From the NCBI GenBank assembly GCA_964472715.1, contig CAYYMT010000015.1, forward strand, positions 1 through 45,428: DNA of 45,428 bases, in the 5' to 3' direction. Source of the stretch: JAFGTP01 sp964472715 (GTDB taxonomy: Bacteria > Fidelibacterota > UBA2242 > JAFGTP01). The notes under the pieces are model-generated. The model saw only the letters and a program-made list of their open reading frames with translations. It was not told the DNA's origin and ran no database searches. Both the position numbers and the translations under genes were made by a program. Numbering within the stretch: position 1 is the stretch's first letter; every line of letters begins with the position of its first letter. Positions 34,215-44,200 of this stretch are shown here, piece by piece.

Positions 34215-35641
34215 TATTGTTTGATTTTTTGTATAAAATCTGATTTCCATAGCCCTAAGCAGGTGGAATTCGATAAAAATAATATGAGTCTGTTCCCGGC
34301 GGCGTATTCATCCAGAGCCGCCTGTAACCGGCTTAATTCCGAGACAATTCTTGCGGGGATATTCTCTTTATTCAATTCTGCCGCCATTTTTCTGGTGTCC
34401 AGGTCTTTGGCGAATTTTACAGTGGTGGGAATCGGCTGGATCAGTACAACCTGGTCGCTTTTTTTCAGCGCTTCTGTAAATTCCTGCTGAAAAATATCGC
34501 TGCGGGCGGTGGCGCTTCTGGGTTCCAGGAAAGTGATCACTTCTTTACCGGGATATTTTTCTTTAATGGCGTCGATTGTCAGTGAGACCGCACGGGGATG
34601 ATGAGCAAAATCATCAATCACAATGCTGCCGTTGTAAGTGCCCAGATATTCCTGCCGGCGTTTTACCATTTTTAAATTTGCAATGGCCCTGTCAAGCTGT
34701 TCCGGATGATGGCCATCCTGAAGCGCAAAGATCAAAACCGCAGCTAAATTGAGAATATTGTGATAGCCGGTGAGATTGGTTTTGAAACGGTATTCCTTAT
34801 CAAGGGCCAGTTTGAATTCTGTTCCGCTGACATTGGCGTTGAGTATCTCCGGGCCGGCTGATGATTGCGGTCCGTAAAAAAACCACCGGGCTTTTGTGAT
34901 CTTCAATTTTTTTAATTGCTCAATGGCGGGATATTCATTGTTTGCAATGATCTTTCCGTTGACAGTTGGCAGCAACAATTTAAATTCATCAACAATATCA
35001 TTCAGGCTGTTAAAAATATCAGCATGGTCGAACTCCAGGGAAGTCAACAGCAAATGATCGATTGCGTATTTCTGAAATTTGGAGACTTTTTCAAAATAGG
35101 CGCAATCATATTCATCGGATTCAATGAAGAATTTGCCGCTGCCGATTTTACCGGAGTCACGGCCTTCCAAAACACCGCCGATGAAATAGCCGGGATTTTC
35201 TCCCAGGTTTTCATAGATCTGGGTGGCCAGCCAGGTTGTTGTGGTTTTTCCATGGGTACCGGCGATTCCGACAACTTCCAGATCATCGAGCGCCAAAGCG
35301 CCGAGAGTTGCCGGAAAAGAGGCGAACTTTGCGCCTGACCTTTCAATAAGATGAGCATCTTCGGAATCTTTACGAACCACATTACCGGTAACCACCAGGT
35401 CAAATTGAACGAGTAATTCCTGTGAAACATCTTCATGCAGGGGGATCTTGGTGGATTCCAGGTAAGTGCTCATGGGGGGCGAATATTCGCGATCATAGCC
35501 TTCCACATGGTAACCGGCATTTTTCAACATGATCGCGGCGGTTCCCATACCGGTTCCGCAAATCCGGAAAAAGAAGATTTTTTTAATGCTGTGTTTTTGT
35601 TTGGAAAGGTCGGCTTTGGCCAGATAGTTCGTTAAGTCCAT
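34214..35641 (-). CDS. mpl: UDP-N-acetylmuramate:tripeptide ligase (murein recycling)
   Basis: A 475-residue Mur ligase of the MurC/Mpl branch. The N-terminal nucleotide-binding loop ICGTGMGTAAIML is followed by the ATP loop AGTHGKTTTTW (127-137). The Mpl rather than MurC identity rests on IESDEYDCAYFEKVSKFQKY (173-192) and LEFDHADIF, the Mpl versions of these motifs. It reattaches recovered L-Ala-D-Glu-meso-DAP to UDP-MurNAc. It lies 1 nt after the amidase gene, which could release such peptides, and overlaps folC. Confidence 0.92.
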   Translation of the reverse strand: MDLTNYLAKADLSKQKHSIKKIFFFRICGTGMGTAAIMLKNAGYHVEGYDREYSPPMSTYLESTKIPLHEDVSQELLVQFDLVVTGNVVRKDSEDAHLIERSGAKFASFPATLGALALDDLEVVGIAGTHGKTTTTWLATQIYENLGENPGYFIGGVLEGRDSGKIGSGKFFIESDEYDCAYFEKVSKFQKYAIDHLLLTSLEFDHADIFNSLNDIVDEFKLLLPTVNGKIIANNEYPAIEQLKKLKITKARWFFYGPQSSAGPEILNANVSGTEFKLALDKEYRFKTNLTGYHNILNLAAVLIFALQDGHHPEQLDRAIANLKMVKRRQEYLGTYNGSIVIDDFAHHPRAVSLTIDAIKEKYPGKEVITFLEPRSATARSDIFQQEFTEALKKSDQVVLIQPIPTTVKFAKDLDTRKMAAELNKENIPARIVSELSRLQAALDEYAAGNRLILFLSNSTCLGLWKSDFIQKIKQ

Positions 35642-35642
35642 A

Positions 35643-37172
35643 TTATTCCATGCTGTTGTCGCTTTTAATTTTAAATTCTACGATACTGTTAAAAATTGTT
35701 TCGGCGATCAGTTGCCGGTAGCGTCGTGAGTTCAATTGTTTGGCTTCGGACCAGTTGGTGTTATAGCCCAATTCAACCAGGACTTTGGGCATGGATGCGC
35801 CAACGAGTACGTAAAATCCGGCTTGTTTGACACCGCGATTTTTTTGTTTAACCTTTTGCGCGAAATTATTGGACAAAATTTCGGCAAAATTTTCGGAATC
35901 CTTCATATTGGTGGAGTGTACCATATTGGCAATAATATTGGAAATGTTGTCGTAATCTGCGTATTTCTCTTTATCTTCCCGGGATTCCATTTTGATTACG
36001 GCATTTTCGGCTTCCGCCACCTTGATCGCATCCTCAGAACGTCCCGGACGAAGCAGGTAGGTTTCAAATCCACGGGCATATTTACTGCCGGCGGCATTGA
36101 CATGAAAACTGATAAAGAGTTTCCCGTTGGACTGATTGGCGATTTGTGTCCGTTTCCACAAAGGAACAAAAGTATCGGTTTTGCGGGTGTAAACCACATT
36201 CAGGTCCGTTTCTTTTTCCAGCAGGCGGCCTAACCGGAGCACAACATCCAGGACAATATCTTTTTCATGCATGAAATTCCAGCGGCCGGGCGTACCCGGG
36301 TCTTTACCGCCGTGACCGGGGTCCAGAACAATTGTATCAACGATCCATGTTTTCTTGGCATTGGCAATTTTTTCTTTGATCTCTTCATTCAGCGGGAGAA
36401 AAAGGGAGATCGTGAATTCCCTGGTTTTGGGATCAAAATGAACATCGGAAGAATTAAAGTCTTCGTTGAGTTTGAATATGATCTGGGTGGAATTTTCACT
36501 GGATATCAGCCGGGTGTAAGCAATGGAACTGGTGGGATTTTGTTCGGAAAACCGTTCCGCGTTACCCTTGCATTTATAAATTGTGAAATAATAGTAACTG
36601 TTGTCCTTGAAAAAATAGGAGTAGTCCTGGCTGGAAAAAGTGCCGTTGGTTTTCAAGATAATAACAGTTCCGTTCTTTTTCTCTTCAAAGTCAATATCCT
36701 GAATATAGACTTCACCCGGTTTGGCTGCGGCCATCTCTTGTTCAGACTCTTCACCGGGAACCGCGAAGATCAGTGGATGGTCGTCTTCCACAAAAGTGTA
36801 GGTGAGGCCGGAATAAATATATTTTTTCAGAACATCATTGAATGAGTGCACCGGCACAAAAATTTCCTGACCGGCCTGAATTGCCGGGGATATCATATGT
36901 ATGATATTCTGGTCCACCATGATAAAGGAACTGTTGGCGGTTACCTTAACCTTGTTTTTTGGAAAGTAAAAAACAAATTTTCCCGTTGCTTTGCGATTAT
37001 AAATACGGATATTGTATTCTTCTGCCAAACGGTTAGCGGAATAATAAGCGGTCTCACCAAAATAGACAGTCTTAATATTTATTTCTTTATTATTCCCGGT
37101 TTGCATTTGCAAGTCAGCGAATAATGATGTTGAAACCAACAAGATTATTATAAATAGTATTTTTCGATACAT
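35643..37172 (-). CDS. N-acetylmuramoyl-L-alanine amidase, AMIN-like plus Amidase_3
   Basis: A 509-residue exported zinc amidase that cuts the peptide from MurNAc. The signal peptide spans about 1-19. Residues about 30-130 form a copper-amine-oxidase-N-like repeat domain, and about 155-262 an AMIN-like beta domain that would target peptidoglycan at the septum. The Amidase_3 domain starts at 280 with zinc ligands His287 (LDPGHGGKD), Glu303 (MHEKDI) and His357 (SFHVNA), and catalytic Glu467 (LVELGY). The autoinhibitory helix of AmiC may be the DNISNIIANMVHSTNMKD insert. It sits directly before mpl. Confidence 0.93.
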   Translation of the reverse strand: MYRKILFIIILLVSTSLFADLQMQTGNNKEINIKTVYFGETAYYSANRLAEEYNIRIYNRKATGKFVFYFPKNKVKVTANSSFIMVDQNIIHMISPAIQAGQEIFVPVHSFNDVLKKYIYSGLTYTFVEDDHPLIFAVPGEESEQEMAAAKPGEVYIQDIDFEEKKNGTVIILKTNGTFSSQDYSYFFKDNSYYYFTIYKCKGNAERFSEQNPTSSIAYTRLISSENSTQIIFKLNEDFNSSDVHFDPKTREFTISLFLPLNEEIKEKIANAKKTWIVDTIVLDPGHGGKDPGTPGRWNFMHEKDIVLDVVLRLGRLLEKETDLNVVYTRKTDTFVPLWKRTQIANQSNGKLFISFHVNAAGSKYARGFETYLLRPGRSEDAIKVAEAENAVIKMESREDKEKYADYDNISNIIANMVHSTNMKDSENFAEILSNNFAQKVKQKNRGVKQAGFYVLVGASMPKVLVELGYNTNWSEAKQLNSRRYRQLIAETIFNSIVEFKIKSDNSME

Positions 37173-37198
37173 TGCCTACAAAATTAATAATCCCGCGG

Positions 37199-38992
37199 TC
37201 ATAAAGCAACTAACAATTGTAATTGAAGGGAATATTTGTCGGAAAGTGCTTTTGTATACTGTCGGGCGGTAAAATAGCATTCGATAGACGGGTTGAAATG
37301 ATATTGCATGGCCATAAAGTAATGATGACCGCTTCCGCCTAAGGAGACCATGTTGAATCGAAAGGGAATTCCGGGTTCATAGAGGTAAATGCGATATTGG
37401 TCGGCGAAATAATGAGTTGTCCCAAAATTCAGATCAATCCTGCTGAATTCCATGTTCAGATAGCTGTTGTAAGCCTGGTCCAATTTCTTTCCGTCGGTAG
37501 CGCTGATCAGTATCGCGCGATTGTTTAGTGAAATATTTGTATTGATCCTGGTTTTGACCCGCACACTGTAGGTTGTTTTTATGGTTTGGGTATCATTTTT
37601 TCGTGAAATCTTGAACTCCATGCTGCCGCAGCCGCCGGTTCTTTGTCGCAGATAGAACCCGCTGTCACTGCCTCTGTCAATATCGGCGCCAATCACAGCC
37701 GGAATTATCCGGCTATAGTAATCGGAATAAAAAGCGATTTTTGTGCGCTTTCCCGGCTTCAGGCCAATGAAGGCGTAATAGCCTTTTTCATTTTCCAACC
37801 GGCCTCCGAAATTACGCAGAATGCTGCCGGAAAAAGAATGAAAGTCAGGCTCAATGTATCGGGCACCAATACCCAATCTGAATTCTTTTGTACGGTATTG
37901 CAGGGTTTGGGTCAGTCCCATAGTCCGGTTACCGGCGACGGCAATTTCTCCGGACATAGAAAAAGCCGCGGACTGCCAGCTATGGTAGCCACTGATCCCG
38001 GTTAATTGTTGTTTGTTGGCAAAATTCAAAAGGGGATAATTGAAATCCGACCTGTGAAATAGCGCACCAAATTCAAGGCCGTTAAATATTTTGTTAATTC
38101 CCAGGGCATAGCTGCTTTTTCGCAGTTTGTCCCGGTTTTCCAATTGCAACTCAGTACTGTGAAAGCCGGTCATGTCAACCGATGACACGGAAGGCCCTTC
38201 AAACCGGCAATCCAGCCGGTTCTTTGCGTAGAAAGAGAAAAAATTGACAGTTTTTGTCGTTAGTTTTATGGCGGTGCCGAACAGATAATTGCTTTCATCA
38301 CTGCCGCCGTAGGCGCGAAATTTTGAAGTGGCGCGGTGTAGTGATGGGGTTCCGGTATTTAGCATCAGATTCATCGGGTTGGAATTATAAAAAAGGCCGG
38401 TTCCCCAGTTCAAGCGAAATGACCCCAGCCAGATTTGCAACTGGTTGTTTAATACCGGGGGACTGGTAAGGGCAAAATTTTTGTGGTCATAAATATGCGG
38501 TTCTCCCCGGTCCCGCTCGGCAACAGCTCTGAACTGCCAGTTGCCGGGATGGCGCGCCACAAACCGCAATAGATTTTTATGAAGGACAAATTGCTCGTCT
38601 TTACGAAGTTCATTGAAATTGTAAAGTTTAAAAGAGATGGTTTCAGGTTTTTGAAGTCGAATAAATAACTTTATGGTTTCCATTTCCAAATCGGAAAAGC
38701 CGGATTTTTCCTGGAATTCACGCCAGGATTTTATTGCTTTGTTATTTTTGTGGAAAAGAACCAGAGAGGATTGTAAAAAATAATTGACCGGTAAATCTTC
38801 TATGGCTTTTTGTCCGGTTTCTTCCCATAGCAACGGATGATCGATGTATTCAATGAGCATACTTTCGTACTCCGCTTCATTATCGCTATTGATCTCAATG
38901 TAACCATCATTGATCAATTCCGTGATCTCCGCCGCGGCCAGGCTAAAGCTGCTGAACAAAATCAGCATCACTATTTTTTCATAAAGGAACAT
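37199..38992 (-). CDS. putative outer-membrane beta-barrel protein with helical N-terminal domain
   Basis: A 597-residue exported protein I cannot name with certainty. A signal sequence (about 1-20) is followed by a helical stretch (about 22-120) in which LPVNYFLQSSLVLFHKNNKAI and SWREFQEKSGFSDLEMETIKLF look like degenerate helix-hairpin-helix units. From about 140 to the end it is alternating amphipathic strands rich in Tyr/Phe/Arg/Asn, as in a barrel. It overlaps the gene before it by 22 nt. An alternative in-frame ATG at 38968 would instead leave a 2-nt gap, but it loses the charged start of the signal peptide. Confidence 0.65.
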   Translation of the reverse strand: MFLYEKIVMLILFSSFSLAAAEITELINDGYIEINSDNEAEYESMLIEYIDHPLLWEETGQKAIEDLPVNYFLQSSLVLFHKNNKAIKSWREFQEKSGFSDLEMETIKLFIRLQKPETISFKLYNFNELRKDEQFVLHKNLLRFVARHPGNWQFRAVAERDRGEPHIYDHKNFALTSPPVLNNQLQIWLGSFRLNWGTGLFYNSNPMNLMLNTGTPSLHRATSKFRAYGGSDESNYLFGTAIKLTTKTVNFFSFYAKNRLDCRFEGPSVSSVDMTGFHSTELQLENRDKLRKSSYALGINKIFNGLEFGALFHRSDFNYPLLNFANKQQLTGISGYHSWQSAAFSMSGEIAVAGNRTMGLTQTLQYRTKEFRLGIGARYIEPDFHSFSGSILRNFGGRLENEKGYYAFIGLKPGKRTKIAFYSDYYSRIIPAVIGADIDRGSDSGFYLRQRTGGCGSMEFKISRKNDTQTIKTTYSVRVKTRINTNISLNNRAILISATDGKKLDQAYNSYLNMEFSRIDLNFGTTHYFADQYRIYLYEPGIPFRFNMVSLGGSGHHYFMAMQYHFNPSIECYFTARQYTKALSDKYSLQLQLLVAL

Positions 38993-39774
38993 CCGAAGTA
39001 ATAGGTATTGGGCAGTTTTAAATGCGTTTGAAAAGCCGATGTAAATTGAATATTGCTGAGTTTAATTGAAATACCGCCGGAAAAACGATCCGGGTCAGTT
39101 TGCATTCCGGTGAAAAGGCTGATGAATTTTAACGGCTGGAGTTGTGCGGCAATACGAAAATTAAACGGATAGATGGTATCTTTGAAAATTTCGCTGCTAA
39201 CGGAAACGAAGGAATTTACCTGCCAGTTTACACCGAAAGCAAAAAATTCCGGCAGGGCTTCCTTTTCATTGCAGATCCTTGGACGATTGACATTGCCAAA
39301 GAGAGTGGCTGCCTTCAGATTATCTTTCAGGTAATAGGTGATGCCGCTGCTCAACCCAACCGCCTGCTCCCTGGAAAACCCACTGACTGACAGATCGTAA
39401 TAGGACATGGAAATTCCCACCGCCACCGGAATTTCCAGGCGGTGGGAATAGGCCAGTGAATAGGTGTTTTCCTGATAAATATCGCTGCCCACTGAATTGG
39501 CTTTAAAAGAGGTAGACATGTGCGGCCGGATTTTGTATTGGAGACCAAAGTCCCAGCAATGGAGATCCTTGATGCCGAACAGATTAGTATAGTTTGAAGT
39601 GAGGGAAATTGTGGAATTGTCGGGAAAAAAGCCGGGGTTATTGCCAAAGGGATGCAAAGAGACAATTCCGCCGGTTCCTATGATTTCCGTATTCAGCTGT
39701 TGTAGTTCAAAGGCGGCGAAAAGCGGTGTGGCGCATAAAACGATCAGGAAAATTTTTTTCATAATCCTTGACAT
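38971..39774 (-). CDS. putative outer-membrane barrel protein (PorV-like size class)
   Basis: A 267-residue protein with a signal peptide (MKKIFLIVLCATPLFA, from Met5). The rest is a series of short amphipathic strands separated by turns (SISLTSNYTNLFGIKDLHCWDFGLQYKI-type pattern), ending in Phe-rich FGCSFMKK. This suggests an outer-membrane barrel of about 12 strands. FGNNPGFFPDNSTISL near the N-terminus resembles the NPA[GA] segment of FCB PorV/UPF0164-like proteins, but the match is weak. The start may be 39762 (MKKIF), which has AAGGAT just upstream. It is translationally coupled to the next gene. Confidence 0.6.
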   Translation of the reverse strand: MSRIMKKIFLIVLCATPLFAAFELQQLNTEIIGTGGIVSLHPFGNNPGFFPDNSTISLTSNYTNLFGIKDLHCWDFGLQYKIRPHMSTSFKANSVGSDIYQENTYSLAYSHRLEIPVAVGISMSYYDLSVSGFSREQAVGLSSGITYYLKDNLKAATLFGNVNRPRICNEKEALPEFFAFGVNWQVNSFVSVSSEIFKDTIYPFNFRIAAQLQPLKFISLFTGMQTDPDRFSGGISIKLSNIQFTSAFQTHLKLPNTYYFGCSFMKK

Positions 39775-39930
39775 CCCCTGTTTGTTGTTGGTGCAAATAC
39801 AAAAAAATTTGCAAATATTTGTGTGATTACCGCGTTTTATTTCTTTTCAGAAATATTATCTTTCTGAAAATAATGTATTTAATAATTTATTTGTTGATCT
39901 TAAGGATGTCAATTATTCAGTGAAATTTTC
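39775..39930. promoter_or_regulatory. AT-rich spacer with a 10-bp perfect inverted repeat
   Basis: A 156-nt gap between the HD gene and the barrel gene. TTTTCAGAAA (39844-39853) and TTTCTGAAAA (39861-39870) form a perfect inverted repeat with a 7-nt centre. No T-tract follows on the minus strand, so it may be an operator or a weak terminator. CAAATATTTG nearby is a short palindrome. Confidence 0.45.
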
Positions 39931-40569
39931 TTAAATTTTTCCTTCCACTTCCAGGTTTAACCGGTCAAAATAACGGACCATAAAATCATGGCGTTCAAGG
40001 GCTATTTTGCGCCCGGCCGGGGTCAGCATACGCTCCTTTACTTTTGACAATTTGACCATGAATTCCCGGTAGGCGGTATCCTCCTTGGTATAGGCTTTTG
40101 TTTTGCTGATATCGGCATCTTTGTTGTGTAATTTCGCGCCAATTTCGCCGGCAAAGAGAAAAGCGCGGCCAATTCCCACCGCGCCGATGGAATCCAGCTT
40201 ATCCGCATCGTACAATACCTTCGCTTCGATGGTTTCCGGTTCATGGGCATTACGAAAACGATGAGTTTTGATACAATGGACAATATTCTCTTTGACATTT
40301 TTTGTCAGATCATAATTGACCAAAATATCCCGGGCTAGTTTTGCCCCTTCATCGGCATGGCAGAGTTGGCCGTTGGATTCGTCCTGGACTTTACGGCCAA
40401 TGTCATGAAGAATGGCCGCCAGTTGGACAACCTGCCGGTCGGCCTCTTCTTCGATTGCCAAATGCAGGGCCAGTTTCATTACCCGCTCGGAATGTTCCCA
40501 GTCATGGGAGCCCCGGGAATTTTGGAAATAGGTTTGGGCGATCTTCGTAATGTCCCGGACAATATCCAT
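39931..40569 (-). CDS. HD-domain phosphohydrolase
   Basis: A 212-residue HD-superfamily protein. The metal-binding His of SHDWEHSERV (His22/His26), the HD pair at AAILHDIGRK (55-56) and the later Asp of YDADKLDSIG are all present. Close relatives (YedJ-type) are metal-dependent phosphohydrolases, some acting on nucleotides; the substrate here is unknown. It lies 3 nt after upp in the same operon, so a role in nucleotide clean-up is plausible but inferred. Confidence 0.88.
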   Translation of the reverse strand: MDIVRDITKIAQTYFQNSRGSHDWEHSERVMKLALHLAIEEEADRQVVQLAAILHDIGRKVQDESNGQLCHADEGAKLARDILVNYDLTKNVKENIVHCIKTHRFRNAHEPETIEAKVLYDADKLDSIGAVGIGRAFLFAGEIGAKLHNKDADISKTKAYTKEDTAYREFMVKLSKVKERMLTPAGRKIALERHDFMVRYFDRLNLEVEGKI

Positions 40570-40572
40570 AAA

Positions 40573-41211
40573 TCATTCAGTCCCGTATATTCGATCGCCG
40601 GCGTCACCCAGGCCGGGCAGAATATAGGCTTTATCATTGAGTTCGCGATCAAAAGCGGCAGTGTAGATCGGCACATCAGGGTGCTCTTTGATGATCCGCT
40701 TGACACCTTCCGGGGCCGCCACCAAACAGACAAAAGAAATATCCCTGCCACCGGATTTTTTGATGAAGTTCAGGGCGGCGGAACCGCTCCCGCCGGTGGC
40801 CAGCATGGGATCGATCATAATGATCTTGGAGTCCGGCATATTGGATGGAAATTTTTTGTAATATTCCACCGGTTCCAGGGATTCTTCATCCCGGTAAAGA
40901 CCGATATGCCCGACCCGCGCGTTGGGGATCAGCTGAAGAATGCCTTCCACCATTCCCAGCCCGGCCCGTAGAATGGGTACCAGGGTAATGGCTTTGGTCA
41001 TCACTTCGCATTCGGTTTTTTCCAGGGGGGTTTCAATGATTCTCTTTTCCGTTGGCAGTTCCCTGGTGATTTCATAAACCATCAGGGATGCGATTTCATT
41101 GAGAGTGGAGCGAAAATCAAAGGTTGTGGTTTCTTTACTGCGAATTTTGGCTAATTTGTTTTTGATCAGGGGATGATTGATCACGTTAAGTGTTGAAAAA
41201 GTTGTTGGCAT
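40573..41211 (-). CDS. upp: uracil phosphoribosyltransferase
   Basis: A 212-residue enzyme that makes UMP from uracil and PRPP. The PRPP loop is IMIDPMLATGGSGSAA, the LVPILRAGLGMVEG block precedes it, and the uracil-binding region is YILPGLGDAGDRIYG at the C-terminus. Its length is normal. It begins 8 nt after the stop of the C25 peptidase gene and is followed by the HD gene, an odd grouping of a secreted peptidase with salvage genes. Confidence 0.97.
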   Translation of the reverse strand: MPTTFSTLNVINHPLIKNKLAKIRSKETTTFDFRSTLNEIASLMVYEITRELPTEKRIIETPLEKTECEVMTKAITLVPILRAGLGMVEGILQLIPNARVGHIGLYRDEESLEPVEYYKKFPSNMPDSKIIMIDPMLATGGSGSAALNFIKKSGGRDISFVCLVAAPEGVKRIIKEHPDVPIYTAAFDRELNDKAYILPGLGDAGDRIYGTE

Positions 41212-41219
41212 AATATCCT

Positions 41220-44200
41220 CTATTTTAAATATATACTTTTTTTCACGGCTGTGTAGTGGCCTGCCTCTAATTTATAAAAATAAATTCCCGATGAAAGGTT
41301 TTTAGCAGACCATCTCACCCGGTGATCGCCGGCGGGTATAGCGTGATTGATGATTTCCGCTATCAACTCGCCTCGTAAATTATAAACCGACAGAGTGACT
41401 TTTTCCAGGCGCGGCAGAGTAAATTTTATGGTTGTGGCGGGATTGAAGGGATTGGGGAAATTCTGATAGAGACGGTAGGTTTCCGGCATTCTGGTTTCCG
41501 GTGTCAATCCTGTAAAATTCATGCGCGTATCTATCACCTGAATATCATCGATATAAATACCTTCGGCAGGCATTTCCCCGGCATCAATTGTCACGGAGAA
41601 TCTCAATTTTGTTTTTTCATTGTCCGGCAGAAAAGTGAGGTCATAATCATATTTCAGCCAGTCATTGCCGGTGGGCAGTATTCCCAGGGCGCCGCCGCTG
41701 CCAATGAAATCCAATGGTTCCCATTCTCCCTCATTATAAACTTCCACTGACATGCCGCTGGTGCCATAATTGGGAAATTCATACCAGCAATAAAAACTGA
41801 GACGACCTTCTTTGCCGGGATAAAACCAGTCCGATTCCAAAGTGTTTTCCGTGATTGTTGTATCGTATATTTGATTCTCTTCGTCACCACAGTAGAGGGC
41901 ATATTCACCGGAGTTTGTGCGATATGATGAGCGGTGCCATTGATTTTTTTTCTGGTCATAAAAGCGCCAGTGCTCAAGAAAATCCCTCTGCTCAAAGTCC
42001 TCTTCCAAACCAAAATTACCGACATTTAAATGAATCGTATCAGACATTTGAAAGCCCGGTTCCGTTGCAAAAATTATCTTTTCGGATAAATATTGAAGGG
42101 TGTCCGGATTTTCTGATAATTGAATGGACAGATGAATACTGTCGCAACGACCGGCCGCCAATCCTTTGGGATGATGGGTATGATTGACAATTTCGAAAGC
42201 GTTGATGCTGTTCAGGGTGAAATCATAGGGAGCGCAGAAGCCGCGGCCAATATTTTTAACAATCATGAGACAGTCCGCCTGATCGCCGGGCATTAATTGT
42301 TTTTGCCGGACAATGAAATTTTCAATGGATAATTGTGGTATTTCCGGTCTAATGGAAAAATGGTGGCGCCAGTGATGTCTCAATTGATCCTGAATATTCA
42401 GGGTAAAGTCAAAAATCTCATCATAAGCAAAATCTGCGTTGACCTGAAAACGAAAAGCATCCCTAAGTCTACAGGAATCTTCCGGCATCAGAATGTCTGT
42501 ACCGGCAATACTATCGATTAACCGGACGCTGGAATTTTCTGATGAGAGTTTCAGGATTACGGATTTTGATGTGTCCCGGCCGGTATTGAGAAGGTCAACT
42601 GTCAGGGGAATATCCTGTAATATTTTTTTTGTCCCGTCGAACAAGCCTGTGTGGGAAATGTGGGTTGGCGTCAGAAAGGCCGCTTCCATACTGACCTGAA
42701 GTGAATCCTCAAAAGGCACATAATTATGGGCGGTTGCGGTGAGATAAATTTTATCGGCTGTACCGGATATTGTACCGGTAAAGTTTACCAGGCCATCCGC
42801 GCCGGTTTCTCCGACAAAATAGATACCTTCCGGTTGATACAGGCAAACAGTACAATGGGGAACCGGGCCGGACTCATCCGTGGCCAGTATCGTAAATTGC
42901 TGTTCACCTTCGCTGACGGTGCGGGGGAATTCCAGGGTGAGATCTTTCGGAATATCTGTAAAGATCATCATTTCCGGGTCCCCCAGTAAATTGAGTTCGT
43001 ATTGACACCAGCGGTAGACATTTTCCCGGGCGGATAGCGGGGCGTAAAAGGCTTTTGTCGCCGCCAGGGTAGCGCCGATATGATGAATGTCATTATGAAA
43101 GAGCTGCCTGAAAAATTCCTGGTCGAAGCGGTCGGAATAGCCAAATAGCGGATTTCCCGGACTGCCCCAGCCGTACCGGGAATTACCAACAAAAGCAACA
43201 CCACCGCCATTGGGATTGGTAATAAAATCCTCAGCTACAGCATTCTTATCAAAAGCCGCCGGCCAGCATCCGATACTGTACATAATACCATATTTATTTT
43301 GATTGGTAAGATTGCGCATTTCATTATAGCCAAGGGAGCCATTGCCAACGCTCATGATGCTGAACCAGGCGTGGCCATTGTGGTTAATGATGTTGGCGCC
43401 ACTGTTAATTTCCTCCACAATACCGGCGGTACTGACATTATTCATTGATTGATAAAGTTTGGCAATGGGATCAAACCGGCGGGGCACATAGCGTTCATCA
43501 ATGAAATCTTTGCTTTCACCGGAATCTGTGTAGGGATTGCCCCAGAGAACCTGCGCGAGAAAGAGCATATTGGTCTGATAATCCCGGGTGATTGCCTTTT
43601 CGTATACCAACAGTTTGTTTACAAATGCGGCTGCTTCCTGACGATTTTCCACCGGCGCGCGGCCGACAAACACATCAGGATAAATATCAATGGAATCTTC
43701 CACCTCGCCGAAAATATCGTCGCCGTCGTCATTCCAGTTGCCATCAAGGTCCGAATAGTAGAGGTCACAGGGAATATCATTTTCACCTTCCGCATAATCG
43801 GCTTCACAATCAAAAGCCCAGGCCTTTCGGTCCGGAATGATATTCGTATCGCCACCCAGCAAAATCCAGGAACTTGATTTTTCATAATGAGACTCTTTGA
43901 TAAAATGGCGGATTTTTTCCTGCAAATCAACGCCGCTATATAGGGAATCAATCACTTCTGTTGTCATAATTGCGGCAGCAAGGCCTTTTCTCATTTTCCA
44001 TTCAGCCAGGGGCCGGAAACAGGGTTCCAGAGATTGTGACGTAATTATGATATATTCTTGTTTATCGGTATCGGAAGATGAGTAAAGTTGATTACCCCTG
44101 GACAGGGTAAGATGATCAATTATTTTTTTATGCTGGAGAGTCAGGGTGTGGCTGGCTTTGGTCAGGCCGGCCGGACGGGTTATAAATTTCAGGGTGATAT

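Noticed and set aside
34215..34250. Upstream start for folC at 34250
   Set aside because: It lies inside mpl and adds 12 residues not typical of FolC; the 34214 start overlaps the mpl stop by one base and fits the family.
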